Shown here in pieces: positions 42,698 through 52,097 of a stretch of DNA of 64,000 nucleotides. The DNA comes from Arthrobacter sp. NicSoilB8. GTDB lineage: Bacteria > Actinomycetota > Actinomycetes > Actinomycetales > Micrococcaceae. The translations under genes and the position numbers were made by a program. The stretch is taken from contig NZ_AP024655.1 in NCBI RefSeq assembly GCF_019977355.1, positions 62,001 through 126,000 of the forward strand, in the 5' to 3' direction. Under the pieces are notes generated by a model, which was given only the letters and a program-made list of their open reading frames with translations, was not told where the DNA came from and did not search any database. Position 1 is the first letter of the stretch. Each line of letters starts with the position of its first letter.

Positions 42698-43984
42698 TCA
42701 TCCGGCGGGGTGGTGGTCGGTGGCGCGCATCCGGACGGCGACCAGGATGCCTGATGCCCCGGTGAGGGCACCGACGGCGGCGACGGCCGCCGGGATCCCG
42801 TAGGCGTCCGCGAGGATGCCGGCGAGCAGTGCACCGACGGCGAATCCGCCGTCGCGCCATAGGCGGTAGATGCCCACCGAGCGGGCACGCCATTGCGGGT
42901 GCGCGACGTCACCGATGGCGGCCAGCAGGGTGGGGTAGACCATGGCGGTGCCGAGCCCGAGGAGAGCGGCGGCGGCGAGCCAGATGCCGAAGCCGGTGCC
43001 CAGTGCGATCATGCCGAGGGCCGCGGCCTGGACGAGCATGCCGCCGACGATCAGCCATTTCCGGCCGTATTTGTCCGAGAGTGCGCCGGTGACAAGTTGG
43101 GCGGCGCCCCAGACGGCGGGGTAGACGGCGGCGAGAATGCCGATCTTTTCGATGCTCAGCCCCGCAGCGGCAAAGAGGACGGGAAACAGTCCCCAGGCGA
43201 GGCCGTCATTGAGGTTGTTGACCAGGCCGGCCTGGCTGATCGAGGAGAGGGACCTGTCCCGGAAACTGGTGAGGGTGAAAATCTCCCGGTTGTTCAACTG
43301 TCCGTGCGCGCCGGCATGGGCGGACGTGTGGCCGGCTGCCTCCAGCCGGGCGTGGCCCCGGGTTTCCTTGACGGCGAAGACCGAGAGGCCCAGGCCGAGC
43401 GCGATGTAGGCGGCGCCGAGCAGGAAGGGCCCCGGCCGGAGCCCGTAGTGGGCGGCGATGTAGCCGGTGGCCAGGGCGGTGCCGGCGACGCCGAGGTACC
43501 CGGCGGCCTCGTTCAGGCCCATCGCCAGGCCGCGGCGGGACGGGCCGGCAAGGTCCATTTTCATGACCACCGTGGTGGACCACGTCAGGCCCTGGCTGAT
43601 ACCCAGGAACACGTTTGCGGCGACGATCCAGGCCCAGGACGGTCCGAAAATCAGCAGCAGCGGGACGGGGAGGGCAATCAGCCAGCCGGCGACCAGCACC
43701 GGTTTGCGGCCGTAGCGGTCCGAGAGGGTGCCGGCAAAGTAGTTGGTCCCTGCCTTGGCGACCCCGAAGGCCAGGATGTAGGTCAGGGCCGAGGTGTAGA
43801 GGTCCAGGTGGAATACCTGTCCGGCCAGCAGGGGCAGCACTGTGCGTTCCTGGCCGAGGGTCCCGCCGACCAGGGCGTTGACGGCGACGAGAAGCATGAA
43901 CTGGGCGATGTTCTGACGCAGGCCCAGGGCAATTGCGTCCCCGGTGCCTTCGCGTATCTTTCCGGTGCGGCTGTCCAGATTCAA
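42698..43984 (-). CDS. MFS transporter
   Basis: 428 aa, about twelve membrane segments with two copies of the MFS loop motif (GTLSDRYGRKPVLVAG after TM2, GALSDKYGRKWLIVGG after TM8). TTG 43984 is the likely start, no good ribosome-binding site. It is divergent from an ArsR-rhodanese gene, with an inverted-repeat operator in the gap, so its expression is probably released by a metalloid or reactive-sulfur signal. Substrate unknown. Confidence 0.85.
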   Translation of the reverse strand: MNLDSRTGKIREGTGDAIALGLRQNIAQFMLLVAVNALVGGTLGQERTVLPLLAGQVFHLDLYTSALTYILAFGVAKAGTNYFAGTLSDRYGRKPVLVAGWLIALPVPLLLIFGPSWAWIVAANVFLGISQGLTWSTTVVMKMDLAGPSRRGLAMGLNEAAGYLGVAGTALATGYIAAHYGLRPGPFLLGAAYIALGLGLSVFAVKETRGHARLEAAGHTSAHAGAHGQLNNREIFTLTSFRDRSLSSISQAGLVNNLNDGLAWGLFPVLFAAAGLSIEKIGILAAVYPAVWGAAQLVTGALSDKYGRKWLIVGGMLVQAAALGMIALGTGFGIWLAAAALLGLGTAMVYPTLLAAIGDVAHPQWRARSVGIYRLWRDGGFAVGALLAGILADAYGIPAAVAAVGALTGASGILVAVRMRATDHHPAG

Positions 43985-44040
43985 GGCGGCGAGGACCTTC
44001 GTTTCTTGCGCGCCGGGTGAAGCTCCGGCGGCTCAGTGGT

Positions 44041-44060
44041 ATTCCATAGAAACATGGAAT
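44041..44060. promoter_or_regulatory. ArsR-type operator between MFS and ArsR-rhodanese genes
   Basis: ATTCCAT (44041-44047), six bases, ATGGAAT (44054-44060): a perfect inverted repeat of the spacing typical of ArsR proteins. A further ATGGAT half-site lies at 44081-44086, close to the ArsR start. Confidence 0.75.
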
Positions 44061-44100
44061 AGTATCTTTTCCAGTATTACATGGATTTTTGGAGGAGTGC

Positions 44101-44778
44101 GTGGGAGACAAGACCAGGAAATCGGAGCTGTTCGAGGAATTCGCCCGGGTCGGCAAGGCCCTCGCCAACGGGAAACGGCTGGAGCTGTTGGACCTCCTCA
44201 GCCAGGGCGAGCGGAGCGTGGAGACCCTCGCCGCAGCCGCCGGGCTGGGGCTGAGCACCGCTTCCGCCCACCTGCAGGCCCTGCGCCAGTCCGGACTCGT
44301 CACCACGCGACGGGACGGCAACCGGATTTACTACGACATCGCCGGCCCCGACGTCCTTCGGCTCTACAGCCTGCTTCGGTCAGTTGCTCAGGAGCGCGTG
44401 GCCGATCTCGAAGCCAAACGGGCCGCCTACCTGGGGCTCGGGCAGGGCCGGGCGGGCGGCGAGGAGATTACGCGCGAAGAGCTGCTGGCCCGGGCCGGCG
44501 CCGGTACCGTGACCGTCCTCGATGTGCGTCCGGGCGAGGAATTCGAGGCCGCTCACATCCCCGGGGCGATTTCCATCCCGCTCGAGGAGCTCCGGGGCCG
44601 GCTCTCCGAGCTGCCCGAGGACCGGGAGGTCGTCGCCTACTGCCGCGGTGCCTACTGCGTCCTGGCCTACGAGGCCGTTGACCTGCTGCATTCCGCCGGC
44701 CGTCGGGCTCGTCGGCTGAACGAAGGCATGCTGGAATGGCGGCTTGGCGGGTTCGCTGTGGAAGGCGCCGCAGCCTAG
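44101..44778 (+). CDS. ArsR-family regulator fused to a rhodanese domain
   Basis: 225 aa. ArsR winged helix at about 10-90 (FARVGKALANGKRLELLDLL, ASAHLQALRQSGLVTTRRDG) is followed at about 125-215 by a rhodanese domain (TVTVLDVRPGEEFEAAHIPG, ISIPLEELRGRL) with active-site loop AYCRGAYCVLAYEAV. The catalytic Cys is the first of CRGAYC. GTG 44101 has GGAGGA four bases upstream. Such fusions may sense sulfane sulfur or arsenic species through the rhodanese cysteine; this is inference. Likely controls the divergent MFS gene. Confidence 0.9.
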   Translation: MGDKTRKSELFEEFARVGKALANGKRLELLDLLSQGERSVETLAAAAGLGLSTASAHLQALRQSGLVTTRRDGNRIYYDIAGPDVLRLYSLLRSVAQERVADLEAKRAAYLGLGQGRAGGEEITREELLARAGAGTVTVLDVRPGEEFEAAHIPGAISIPLEELRGRLSELPEDREVVAYCRGAYCVLAYEAVDLLHSAGRRARRLNEGMLEWRLGGFAVEGAAA

Positions 44779-44791
44779 GCCGGTCTGTTGT

Positions 44792-44820
44792 GAACCCTGC
44801 GCCGAAATCCGTCAGGGTTC
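44792..44820. terminator. Possible bidirectional terminator
   Basis: GAACCCTG (44792-44799) and CAGGGTTC (44813-44820) form an 8-bp stem with a 13-nt loop between the convergent ArsR-rhodanese and lipoprotein genes. Confidence 0.45.
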
Positions 44821-45281
44821 TAGCACTTGACCTCAGCCCGGAGGTCACGAATGGCGGCTTCGACGTTGGATGCCTCGTCGCGGAGGGAATTGGTTGCCTG
44901 AGTCAAAGTGGCGTCGTCGGGCACCGCGGCGACGGCCGCATTGAACTTGGCCTCGGCCGCTTTGACGGCATCGGCCCGCTCTTTGGCGAGGTTCTCGCCC
45001 GCCTTGACGAGATCTTCGTAAGCCTTCGTGACTTCATCCCGGGCAGCGCGGACCTCCTCGATCGTGGCATCGGGCTTGAGCGTGGCCTTGAAATTCGCCA
45101 GGGCCGCGGCATGGGCATCGGCCGCGGCGCAAACCTGCGACGTGCTTGCCGGCGGGCTCGAGACGGTCAGTGTCGGAGTGGGGGTGGCTGCCGGCGGGCT
45201 GGCCGGGCTGCACCCGGTCAGCAGTGCGACGGCGGCCCCGAGCGCGATGGATCCCAAGATGATGGGGTGAGGTCTCGGCAT
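44820..45281 (-). CDS. Small lipoprotein with coiled-coil domain, function unknown
   Basis: 153 aa. Signal peptide with lipobox LLTGC near residue 24, a Pro/Thr/Ser-rich linker, then a long Ala/Lys/Glu-rich helical region (about 55-150) that should form a coiled coil. It ends in a cysteine (EVKC), and another Cys (QVCAAA) starts the helix; the two could form a disulfide. ATG 45281 has GAGGAG upstream and begins a clean signal peptide. It is anchored to the outer face of the membrane; no enzymatic motif. Confidence 0.82.
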   Translation of the reverse strand: MPRPHPIILGSIALGAAVALLTGCSPASPPAATPTPTLTVSSPPASTSQVCAAADAHAAALANFKATLKPDATIEEVRAARDEVTKAYEDLVKAGENLAKERADAVKAAEAKFNAAVAAVPDDATLTQATNSLRDEASNVEAAIRDLRAEVKC

Positions 45282-45391
45282 TGGAAGCTCCTCTACCAGT
45301 GGGGTGTCGGCTCTGAGCATCGCGGGCCATGTTCATCGTCTGCCTCGATGCGGGCGTGGGCCTCACCCGCAGGGGGTGAAATCCCTCTCCG

Positions 45392-46006
45392 CTACCCGGC
45401 TTCCGTCGCGGCGTGCACGTGGATCACGGCCACTATTGCGGATTCACAATCCAGGGTCTCGGGCTCCGGTCCGGGCAGGAGGAATTGCATTGGAACCAGC
45501 TTCCGCCCCTCGCCGGTCCGGGCAGATCCGGCCAGGAGGACCACGGCGACGGCGGTGGAAGAAATGGCAACGCGTCCGTCCTGCAGCTGGACGTCAATCG
45601 CCCCCGAACACGCGGACCGGCGCGTGATGAGGTTGATGACGGATGTGGGTCCGGTGACAACCTTGACCGCCACCTCGTCCTCGCCGGAGAAGGCTACGGG
45701 CCGGCCCTGACACACCGCGCGTTCGGCACCTGCGACGTCCAGGATCAGGGCTGAGGGGGTGGCCACGAGGAACTGCCGGTCGGCGTCGTCGAACGTCGAG
45801 AACGCGGCGTCTTGAACGATGTCGGCCACGCTGATGCGCCACCAGAACCCGGTACTCCGGATCTCGGTGTTCTCGCCCGGAGCCGGAAAGACGGCAATTT
45901 CACGGGTGGTGCCTGCCCCGTTTTTCCAAGGCATTCGGGGCAGGCGGTCCGTATGAACGATTGAACGCTGGTGGAGCGGTGTAGCTGGCTGTGAAGGGCT
46001 AGGCAC
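45392..46006 (-). CDS. HutD/Ves-family cupin-like protein
   Basis: About 204 aa. The hallmark LPRMPWKNGAGTTREIAVFP, together with WRISVADIVQDAAFSTFDDADRQF, identifies HutD/Ves proteins, bicupins linked to histidine utilisation or cold response whose biochemical role is unsettled. The start is uncertain: GTG 46006 overlaps the end of amt, and the frame continues to an ATG at 46039. It is downstream of amt on the same strand and probably cotranscribed, linking it to nitrogen metabolism here. Confidence 0.82.
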   Translation of the reverse strand: MPSPSQPATPLHQRSIVHTDRLPRMPWKNGAGTTREIAVFPAPGENTEIRSTGFWWRISVADIVQDAAFSTFDDADRQFLVATPSALILDVAGAERAVCQGRPVAFSGEDEVAVKVVTGPTSVINLITRRSACSGAIDVQLQDGRVAISSTAVAVVLLAGSARTGEGRKLVPMQFLLPGPEPETLDCESAIVAVIHVHAATEAG

Positions 46007-47288
46007 GGTGCGGGGAGCCGAGCTCGACGGGTTCTTCATCGATCAGGTAGGCGGCCTCGGAGTGGGCCGCGATGTCGATACCGAGCAGTTCATCGGCCTC
46101 GTGAATCCGGAGCCCCATGGTGACGTTGAGGACCTTGGCGATAATCCACGTCACGGCAAAGGAGTAGGCGAGCACGGCCACGGTTGCCACGGCCTGGATG
46201 CCGAGGAGGTCCAGGCCCCCGCCGTAGAAGAGCCCGTTTACCTTGTTCGGGGCAGCGTCGGTAGCGAAGAGGCCGATCAGGAGCGTTCCGATGATGCCGC
46301 CGATCAGGTGCACCCCGACGACGTCGAGCGAGTCATCGAAGCCCAGCCGGAACTTCAGTTCAATGGCCAGGGAGCATACGGCGCCGGCGATGGCCCCGAT
46401 GGCCAGGGCGCCGAGCGGGCTGACCGCGCCGCACGCCGGGGTGATAGCGACGAGGGCCGAGATCAGGCCGGAGGCGGCTCCCATGCTGCTGGCGCTGCCG
46501 AGCCTGAACCGTTCCACCAGTGTCCAGGCGAGCAGGCCGGCGGCGCCGGCCACCGCGGTGTTCAGGAATACGACGGATGCGGACTGGCCCGCGGTGAGGG
46601 CGGACCCGGCGTTGAAGCCGAACCATCCGGCCCAGAGCAGCCCGGCGCCTACCAGGACGAGGGGCCGGCTGTGGGGTTTGGCGTGTTCGCTCTTCGGCCA
46701 GCCCGCGCTGCGTCCCAGGACCAGGGCAAGGGCGAGGGCGGCGACGCCGGCGTTCATGTGCACTGCGGTTCCGCCGGCGAAGTCGATGGCCTTGAGGCTG
46801 TTGACGATCCACCCTCCGGTGACGCTGCCGTCTGCCGAGGTAAAGGCGAAAACCCAGTGAGCGACCGGAAAGTAGACCAGCGTTGCCCAGAGGGCTGCGA
46901 ACGTCATCCAGGCGCCGAATTTCATGCGCCCCGCAGCGGCGCCGGCAATGATCGCGGTGGTGATACCGGCGAAAAACAGCTGGAAGGCCGCGAACAGGGC
47001 CGCCGGTATGGGTGCGGCCGGGTCTTCGGCGAGCAGCTGCTCCATGCCGAAATACTCGGTGACGTCGCCTATGAGGCCGGCGCCGCCGACCGAGTTGCCG
47101 AAGACTATCGAGTATCCGAACACGGCCCACAGCACGGCGACGATGCTCACGCCGCCGAAGCACATCATCATCATGTTCAGGATCCGGCGGGACCCCACCA
47201 TGCCTCCGTAAAACAGGGCCAGGGCGGGGATCATCATGCAGACCAAGGCGCTGGCGGCGAGGATCCAGGCGACATCTCCAGAATTCAT
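45999..47288 (-). CDS. amt: Ammonium/methylammonium transporter (Amt family)
   Basis: 429 aa, eleven membrane spans. Family signatures: PALALFYGGMVGSRRILNMM near the N-terminus, DFAGGTAVHMNAGVAALALA (first pore His region) and FDDSLDVVGVHLIGGIIGTL (second conserved His). ATG 47288 starts a typical Amt N-terminus (MNSGDVAWILAASALVCMMI). It is divergent from the GlnT/GMAS gene. Amt proteins also carry methylammonium, which fits a methylamine function of the facing operon. Confidence 0.94.
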   Translation of the reverse strand: MNSGDVAWILAASALVCMMIPALALFYGGMVGSRRILNMMMMCFGGVSIVAVLWAVFGYSIVFGNSVGGAGLIGDVTEYFGMEQLLAEDPAAPIPAALFAAFQLFFAGITTAIIAGAAAGRMKFGAWMTFAALWATLVYFPVAHWVFAFTSADGSVTGGWIVNSLKAIDFAGGTAVHMNAGVAALALALVLGRSAGWPKSEHAKPHSRPLVLVGAGLLWAGWFGFNAGSALTAGQSASVVFLNTAVAGAAGLLAWTLVERFRLGSASSMGAASGLISALVAITPACGAVSPLGALAIGAIAGAVCSLAIELKFRLGFDDSLDVVGVHLIGGIIGTLLIGLFATDAAPNKVNGLFYGGGLDLLGIQAVATVAVLAYSFAVTWIIAKVLNVTMGLRIHEADELLGIDIAAHSEAAYLIDEEPVELGSPHRA

Positions 47289-47628
47289 GGAAACTCTCCA
47301 ATCGGGGAACGGGTTCTGGCGGCCGGAATGGCCGGGGAAGTTTAGCGGGTGCGGGTAAGCCTCAGCCCGCTGGCGACCGAGTCCCGGTATCTGCGGTGTG
47401 CGGCGGGCCCGGGCGGTTTCGGCCCCCACAATCGAGTAGTGGGGTGAAACCATGATTCACGCCAGTGAACGACCATGGGTTTCGGTGGCGTTAATTCCGC
47501 GTTCCAATCGGGCGCCGGGGCCGTCATCCGGATTTAACAAACAGGGAGCACGTCCGTAACATCATTTTGACTACTGTGGTTCAACAAGGTTTCCCAGCAG
47601 GTAACAACGATTGAACAGGACAGTTCCG
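47289..47628. other. 340-bp divergent promoter region between amt and the GlnT/GMAS operon
   Basis: It has no coding frame of merit. It should carry both divergent promoters and nitrogen- or amine-responsive sites. TTCAAC (near 47581) and ATTGAAC (near 47610) form a loose inverted pair close to the GlnT start. No riboswitch was recognised. Confidence 0.5.
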
Positions 47629-49017
47629 ATGACAAGTCTCGCAACCCCTGCACTACCAAGTGCCTCTGCGCTATCAACCGCCGCGGTCCCGACGAACGCC
47701 GGAGACATTTCCCTGGCGGACATCGCCAGGGCCCATGACGTCCGCTTCATTCTTGCCACGTTCGTCGACATGACCGGCAAGCCCTGCGCCAAGCTGGTTC
47801 CGGTCGAGGCCGCGGACGAGCTCGAGCGCGGAGCCATGGGGTTTGCCGGCTACGCGGCCGGACTGATCGGCCAGAAGCCGCAGGACTCCGACCTCATTGC
47901 GGTCCCCGATCTGGCCTCCTTCACGCCCGTGCCGTTCATCCGCGAGGGCCTGGCGATCGTGCACTGCGATCCGCACGTGGACGGCAAGCCGTGGCCCTAT
48001 GCCCCGCGCGTCATTCTGAAGAACACGCTCTCCCGCCTTGCCGGGCAGGGAATGCAGGCCAAGGTGGGCGCGGAAGTGGAGTACTTCCTGGTCAACAAGA
48101 ACCCCGACGGCTCCCTGAGCACAGCCGACGCCCGTGACGACTCGCCCCGCCCCTGCTACGACGCCCGCGGCGTCACCCGCATGTACGACCACCTGAGCTC
48201 CATCTCGGAGGCGATGAACGGCCTGGGCTGGGGCAACTACGCCAACGACCACGAGGACGCAGCCGGCCAGTTTGAACAGAACTTCAACTACGCCGACGCC
48301 CTCACGACGGCGGACCGGGTGGTCACTTTGCGCTACATCCTGAACATCCTTGCGGAGCAGCGCGGCATGACCGCCACGTTCATGCCCAAGCCCTTCACCG
48401 ACCGGACCGGCACCGGCCTGCACTTCCACCTCTCGCTGTGGTCCGGCGCCAAGGCGCTGTTTCCCGGGGACGACGGCGGACGGGGACTCGGGCTGTCAGG
48501 CCTTGCGTACTCGTTCATTGGCGGCATCCTCAACCACGCGCCGGCGCTCCAGGCGTTCCTGGCCCCGACGGTCAACTCCTACAAGCGTTCCGGGGCGACC
48601 ACAAGTTCCTCCGGCGCCACCTGGTCGCCCCGGAAGGCCTCGTTCGGCGGAAACGACCGAACCCACATGATCCGGGTCCCGGACGAAAAACGGATCGAAC
48701 TCCGCTCCGGGGACGGCTCCGCCAACCCCTACCTGGCCATCGCCACGGCGATTGAAGCCGGGCTGGACGGGGTCGCGAACGCCACCGACCCGGGAGCGCC
48801 CTCCGGCCCCGGCGAGGCGAAGCCGGAGGCCCACCTTCTTCCCGCGACGCTGCTGCACGCCGTCGAGGCCCTGCGCCGTGACCCGGTCATCCTCGCCAGC
48901 CTCAGCGGCGATGAGGAAATCGGCAGGTACTACGCGGACGCCAAGGAAGAGGAGTTCCTGAGCTGGCACAACCAGGTCAGTGACTGGGAAATCCGCGCAT
49001 ATTTGACTTCAATCTAG
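47629..49017 (+). CDS. Type III glutamine synthetase-like enzyme (GlnT / gamma-glutamylmethylamide synthetase)
   Basis: 462 aa. GS fold with AKVGAEVEYFLV (metal site), GQFEQNFNYADAL, TGLHFHLSLW (HxH loop), LAPTVNSYKRSG and RIELRSGDGSANPYLAIATA. The GlnT branch contains both rhizobial GlnT and gamma-glutamylmethylamide synthetase (GmaS), which joins methylamine to glutamate with ATP. The neighbouring GlxBCD genes and facing amt are the typical GmaS neighbourhood in methylamine users. ATG 47629 with AGGA upstream. GlnT and GmaS cannot be separated from sequence reading alone. Confidence 0.85.
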   Translation: MTSLATPALPSASALSTAAVPTNAGDISLADIARAHDVRFILATFVDMTGKPCAKLVPVEAADELERGAMGFAGYAAGLIGQKPQDSDLIAVPDLASFTPVPFIREGLAIVHCDPHVDGKPWPYAPRVILKNTLSRLAGQGMQAKVGAEVEYFLVNKNPDGSLSTADARDDSPRPCYDARGVTRMYDHLSSISEAMNGLGWGNYANDHEDAAGQFEQNFNYADALTTADRVVTLRYILNILAEQRGMTATFMPKPFTDRTGTGLHFHLSLWSGAKALFPGDDGGRGLGLSGLAYSFIGGILNHAPALQAFLAPTVNSYKRSGATTSSSGATWSPRKASFGGNDRTHMIRVPDEKRIELRSGDGSANPYLAIATAIEAGLDGVANATDPGAPSGPGEAKPEAHLLPATLLHAVEALRRDPVILASLSGDEEIGRYYADAKEEEFLSWHNQVSDWEIRAYLTSI

Positions 49018-49059
49018 CCCGTCGTCGATCTGACCAACCACCAAGTAAAGGACACACCA

Positions 49060-49965
49060 ATGTGTGGAATAGCCGCGCTGCAGCTGCGCAACCCTTCGCT
49101 GCACCCCCAGATGGGGAGCCTCCTGTCATCCATGCTGTGCCAGATTGTGGACCGCGGGCCGGACTCTGCCGGGCTGGCCGTCTACGACACCCCGGGCCTG
49201 GTCTCCGAAGGAACCGCCACGCTCAGCCTGCTCGGCAAGGACCAGGGCCTGCCCGTCACCGACATCACGGCAGCGCTGGCTGCCCTCCTCCCGTCGGCCG
49301 CAGCAGCCGTGAAGGTGGTGGGTGACACCACGCTCGTGAGTGCCGCCGTCGGGACCGGGCTGCTCGTCAAGGCCGTCAGCGAGACGCTCCCGCAAGCCAC
49401 CATCATTGGCCGCGGCGAACACGTGGCCGTCATGAAGAGCGTCGGCCACCCCATGGAGATCGCCGCCGAGCACGGGCTGGAAGCGATGTCCGGCAGCCAG
49501 GGTCTCTCGCACACCCGCATGGCCACCGAATCCGCCGTCACCGCCGGAGGATCCCACCCCTTCTCCGTGGCGGATGACCTGTGCCTGGTGCACAACGGCT
49601 CCTTCTCCAACCACGCCACCATCCGGCGAAACCTGGTGCGTGACGGCGTCGTCTTCGACTCCGACAACGACACCGAAGTGGGCGCGCGCTACATCGCCTC
49701 CCGCCTGCAGCAGGGCGACGACCTCGAAACGGCGCTCACCAACCTCGGCAAGGTCTTCGACGGCTTCTACACCCTGGTGGTCACCACCGCCGACAGCATG
49801 GCCGTGGTCCGGGACCCGATCGCCTGCAAGCCCGCCATCATCGCCGAAACAGACGACTACGTGGCCATGGCCTCCGAATACCGCGCCCTGGCAGCCCTGC
49901 CCGGCATCGAAACAGCCCGCATCTTTGAACCGGAACCCGGAAAGGTCTACACATGGTCACTCTGA
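49060..49965 (+). CDS. Class II glutamine amidotransferase, GlxB / N-methylglutamate synthase subunit A
   Basis: 301 aa. N-terminus MCGIAALQL gives the Ntn nucleophile Cys after Met removal, followed by IVDRGPDSAGLAVYD, SHTRMATESAVTAGGSHPFS and CLVHNGSFSNHATIRR. It corresponds to the amidotransferase domain of glutamate synthase as a separate protein. In MgsABC it would hydrolyse gamma-glutamylmethylamide, passing methylamine to the FMN subunit. AAAGGA precedes the ATG. It overlaps the next gene by 13 bases. Confidence 0.88.
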   Translation: MCGIAALQLRNPSLHPQMGSLLSSMLCQIVDRGPDSAGLAVYDTPGLVSEGTATLSLLGKDQGLPVTDITAALAALLPSAAAAVKVVGDTTLVSAAVGTGLLVKAVSETLPQATIIGRGEHVAVMKSVGHPMEIAAEHGLEAMSGSQGLSHTRMATESAVTAGGSHPFSVADDLCLVHNGSFSNHATIRRNLVRDGVVFDSDNDTEVGARYIASRLQQGDDLETALTNLGKVFDGFYTLVVTTADSMAVVRDPIACKPAIIAETDDYVAMASEYRALAALPGIETARIFEPEPGKVYTWSL

Positions 49966-50714
49966 CAGCCCCCGAAACCGCCCACACCTCGACAGCCACA
50001 GCAGGCACCGCAAGCGCCGGCGCCACCTTGATTGACGGCGCCACCCTGATCGACCTGGCCGGAAGCTCCGTCCGCGACCTCAACCAGGCCCTGCACCAGG
50101 CCACCGACGGCCAGGCCTGGACCGTCAAAACCCCGGGCGGGAAACACAGCCTCGCGGTCGGGATCGACGCCGACATCGACGTGACCATTGACGGCCATGC
50201 CGGCTACTACGCCGCCGGCATGCACCAAAAAGGCGAGGTGACCATCAACGGGAACGCCGGCGTCGGGCTCGCCGAAAACATCATGTCCGGAAAAGTGCAC
50301 GTCACCGGGGACGCCTCCCAGTCGGCGGCGGCCACCGGCCACGGCGGTCTCGTGGTGATCGACGGCAACGCCGGAGCGCGCTGCGGCATCTCCATGAAGG
50401 GCGTGGACATCGTGGTCGGCGGGAACATCGGCCACATGTCAGCCTTCATGGCCCAGGCCGGCCGGCTGGTGGTCTGCGGCCATGCCGGGGAAGCCCTCGG
50501 TGACTCCATCTACGAGGCCCGGATCTACGTCAGGGGAACCGTTGCATCGCTGGGGGCGGACTGCATCGAAAAGCCCATGACCGCCGAACACCTCGACGAG
50601 CTCGCCGGCCTGCTCGCCGCAGCCGGCCGCACCGAGGACCCGGCGGATTTCCGGCGCTACGGATCGGCCCGGAACCTCTACCACTTCAGCGTCCACAACT
50701 CGACGTCGTACTAA
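49953..50714 (+). CDS. GXGXG-domain protein, GlxC / N-methylglutamate synthase subunit B
   Basis: 253 aa, the beta-helix (GXGXG) domain of glutamate synthase as a separate subunit. Repeated Gly-rich turns are seen in GEVTINGNAGVGLAENIMSG, VHVTGDASQSAAATGHGG, VDIVVGGNIGHMSAFMAQAG and RIYVRGTVASLGADCIEKP. It holds the complex together around the ammonia/methylamine tunnel. Overlap with the upstream gene and a nine-base gap to the next indicate coupled translation of the three subunits. Confidence 0.88.
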   Translation: MVTLTAPETAHTSTATAGTASAGATLIDGATLIDLAGSSVRDLNQALHQATDGQAWTVKTPGGKHSLAVGIDADIDVTIDGHAGYYAAGMHQKGEVTINGNAGVGLAENIMSGKVHVTGDASQSAAATGHGGLVVIDGNAGARCGISMKGVDIVVGGNIGHMSAFMAQAGRLVVCGHAGEALGDSIYEARIYVRGTVASLGADCIEKPMTAEHLDELAGLLAAAGRTEDPADFRRYGSARNLYHFSVHNSTSY

Positions 50715-50723
50715 GGACACTCC

Positions 50724-52097
50724 ATGACCATCACCTCACTGCCCCAGGACACGGTTTCCCCCGCCCACCTCACCCCTGCACAGCACACCGAAGAGCTGGG
50801 CCTGCGCGAATCGGCAACCTTCGACCGCGCCACCATCGCGGACATCCAGCGGGCCGCCGCCACCGGCGTCTACGACATCCGCGGCTGGGGGGCCAAGCGG
50901 AAGGTCCCGCACTTCGATGACCTGCTGTTCCTGGGGGCGTCCATGTCCCGCTACCCGCTCGAGGGCTACCGCGAAAAGTGCGACACCGACGTCATCCTCG
51001 GCGACCGCCACGCAAGCCGGCCGCTGCACCTGCAGACCCCCGTGACCATCGCCGGCATGAGCTTCGGCGCCCTGTCAGCCAACGCCAAGGAGGCCCTGGG
51101 CCGCGGCGCCAGCGAAGTGGGCACCTCCACCACCACCGGCGACGGCGGCATGACTCCCGAGGAGCGCGGCCAGTCCAAGCACCTCGTCTACCAATACCTC
51201 CCGTCCCGCTACGGGATGAACCCGGACGACCTCCGCAAGGCCGATGCGATCGAGATCGTGCTCGGCCAGGGCGCCAAGCCCGGCGGCGGCGGCATGCTGC
51301 TGGGACAGAAAATCACCGAACGCGTCGCCGGAATGCGCACCCTGCCCGTCGGTATCGACCAGCGCTCCGCCAGCCGCCACCCGGACTGGACCGGCCCCGA
51401 CGACCTCGAAATCAAGATCGGCGAACTGCGCGAAATCACCGACTGGAAAACCCCCATCTACGTCAAGATCGGCGCCTCCCGCCCCTACTACGACACCGCC
51501 CTGGCCGTGAAGGCCGGAGCCGACGTCGTCGTCGTCGACGGAATGCAAGGCGGCACCGCCGCCACGCAGCAGGTCTTCATCGAAAACGTCGGCATCCCCA
51601 CCCTGGCCGCCATCCCGCAAGCCGTCCAGGCCCTCCAGGAACTCGGCCTGCACCGGAAGGTCCAGCTCATCGTCTCCGGCGGCATCCGCACCGGCGCCGA
51701 CGTCGCCAAGGCCATGGCCCTGGGCGCCGACGCCGTCGCGATCGGCACCGCGGCGCTGATCGCCCTAGGCGACAACGATCCCCGCTACGCCGCCGAATAC
51801 GCCGCGCTCGGCTCCGCCGCGGGCTTCTACGACGACTTCCAGGACGGCCGCGACCCCGCCGGCATCACCACCCAGGACCCCGAACTGTCCTCCCGGCTCG
51901 ACCCGATCGCGGGCGGACGCCGCCTGGCCAACTATCTCCGCGTCCTGACCATGGAAGCCCAGACCATCGCCCGCGCCTGCGGCAAGTCCCACCTGCACAA
52001 CCTCGAACCCGAAGACCTCGTGGCCCTCACCATCGAAGCATCCGCCATGGCCCGCGTGCCGCTGGCCGGCACGAGCTGGATCCCGGGAGCCAAGTGA
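50724..52097 (+). CDS. FMN/FeS glutamate-synthase-like subunit, GlxD / N-methylglutamate synthase subunit C
   Basis: 457 aa. Central and FMN domains of glutamate synthase: PVTIAGMSFGALSANAKEAL, STTTGDGGMTPEERGQ, LGQGAKPGGGGMLLGQKIT, VKIGASRPYYDTALAVKAGA, VVVDGMQGGTAATQQVF and SGGIRTGADVAKAMALGADA. It would add the released (methyl)amine to 2-oxoglutarate, forming N-methylglutamate or glutamate. The TGA overlaps the ATG of the FAD oxidase gene (TGATG), placing that oxidase in the same translational unit. Confidence 0.9.
   Translation: MTITSLPQDTVSPAHLTPAQHTEELGLRESATFDRATIADIQRAAATGVYDIRGWGAKRKVPHFDDLLFLGASMSRYPLEGYREKCDTDVILGDRHASRPLHLQTPVTIAGMSFGALSANAKEALGRGASEVGTSTTTGDGGMTPEERGQSKHLVYQYLPSRYGMNPDDLRKADAIEIVLGQGAKPGGGGMLLGQKITERVAGMRTLPVGIDQRSASRHPDWTGPDDLEIKIGELREITDWKTPIYVKIGASRPYYDTALAVKAGADVVVVDGMQGGTAATQQVFIENVGIPTLAAIPQAVQALQELGLHRKVQLIVSGGIRTGADVAKAMALGADAVAIGTAALIALGDNDPRYAAEYAALGSAAGFYDDFQDGRDPAGITTQDPELSSRLDPIAGGRRLANYLRVLTMEAQTIARACGKSHLHNLEPEDLVALTIEASAMARVPLAGTSWIPGAK

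Noticed and set aside
50978..52096. Upstream extension of the sarcosine-oxidase-like frame
   Set aside because: Out-of-frame shadow of GlxD; the Rossmann N-terminus starts at 52097.
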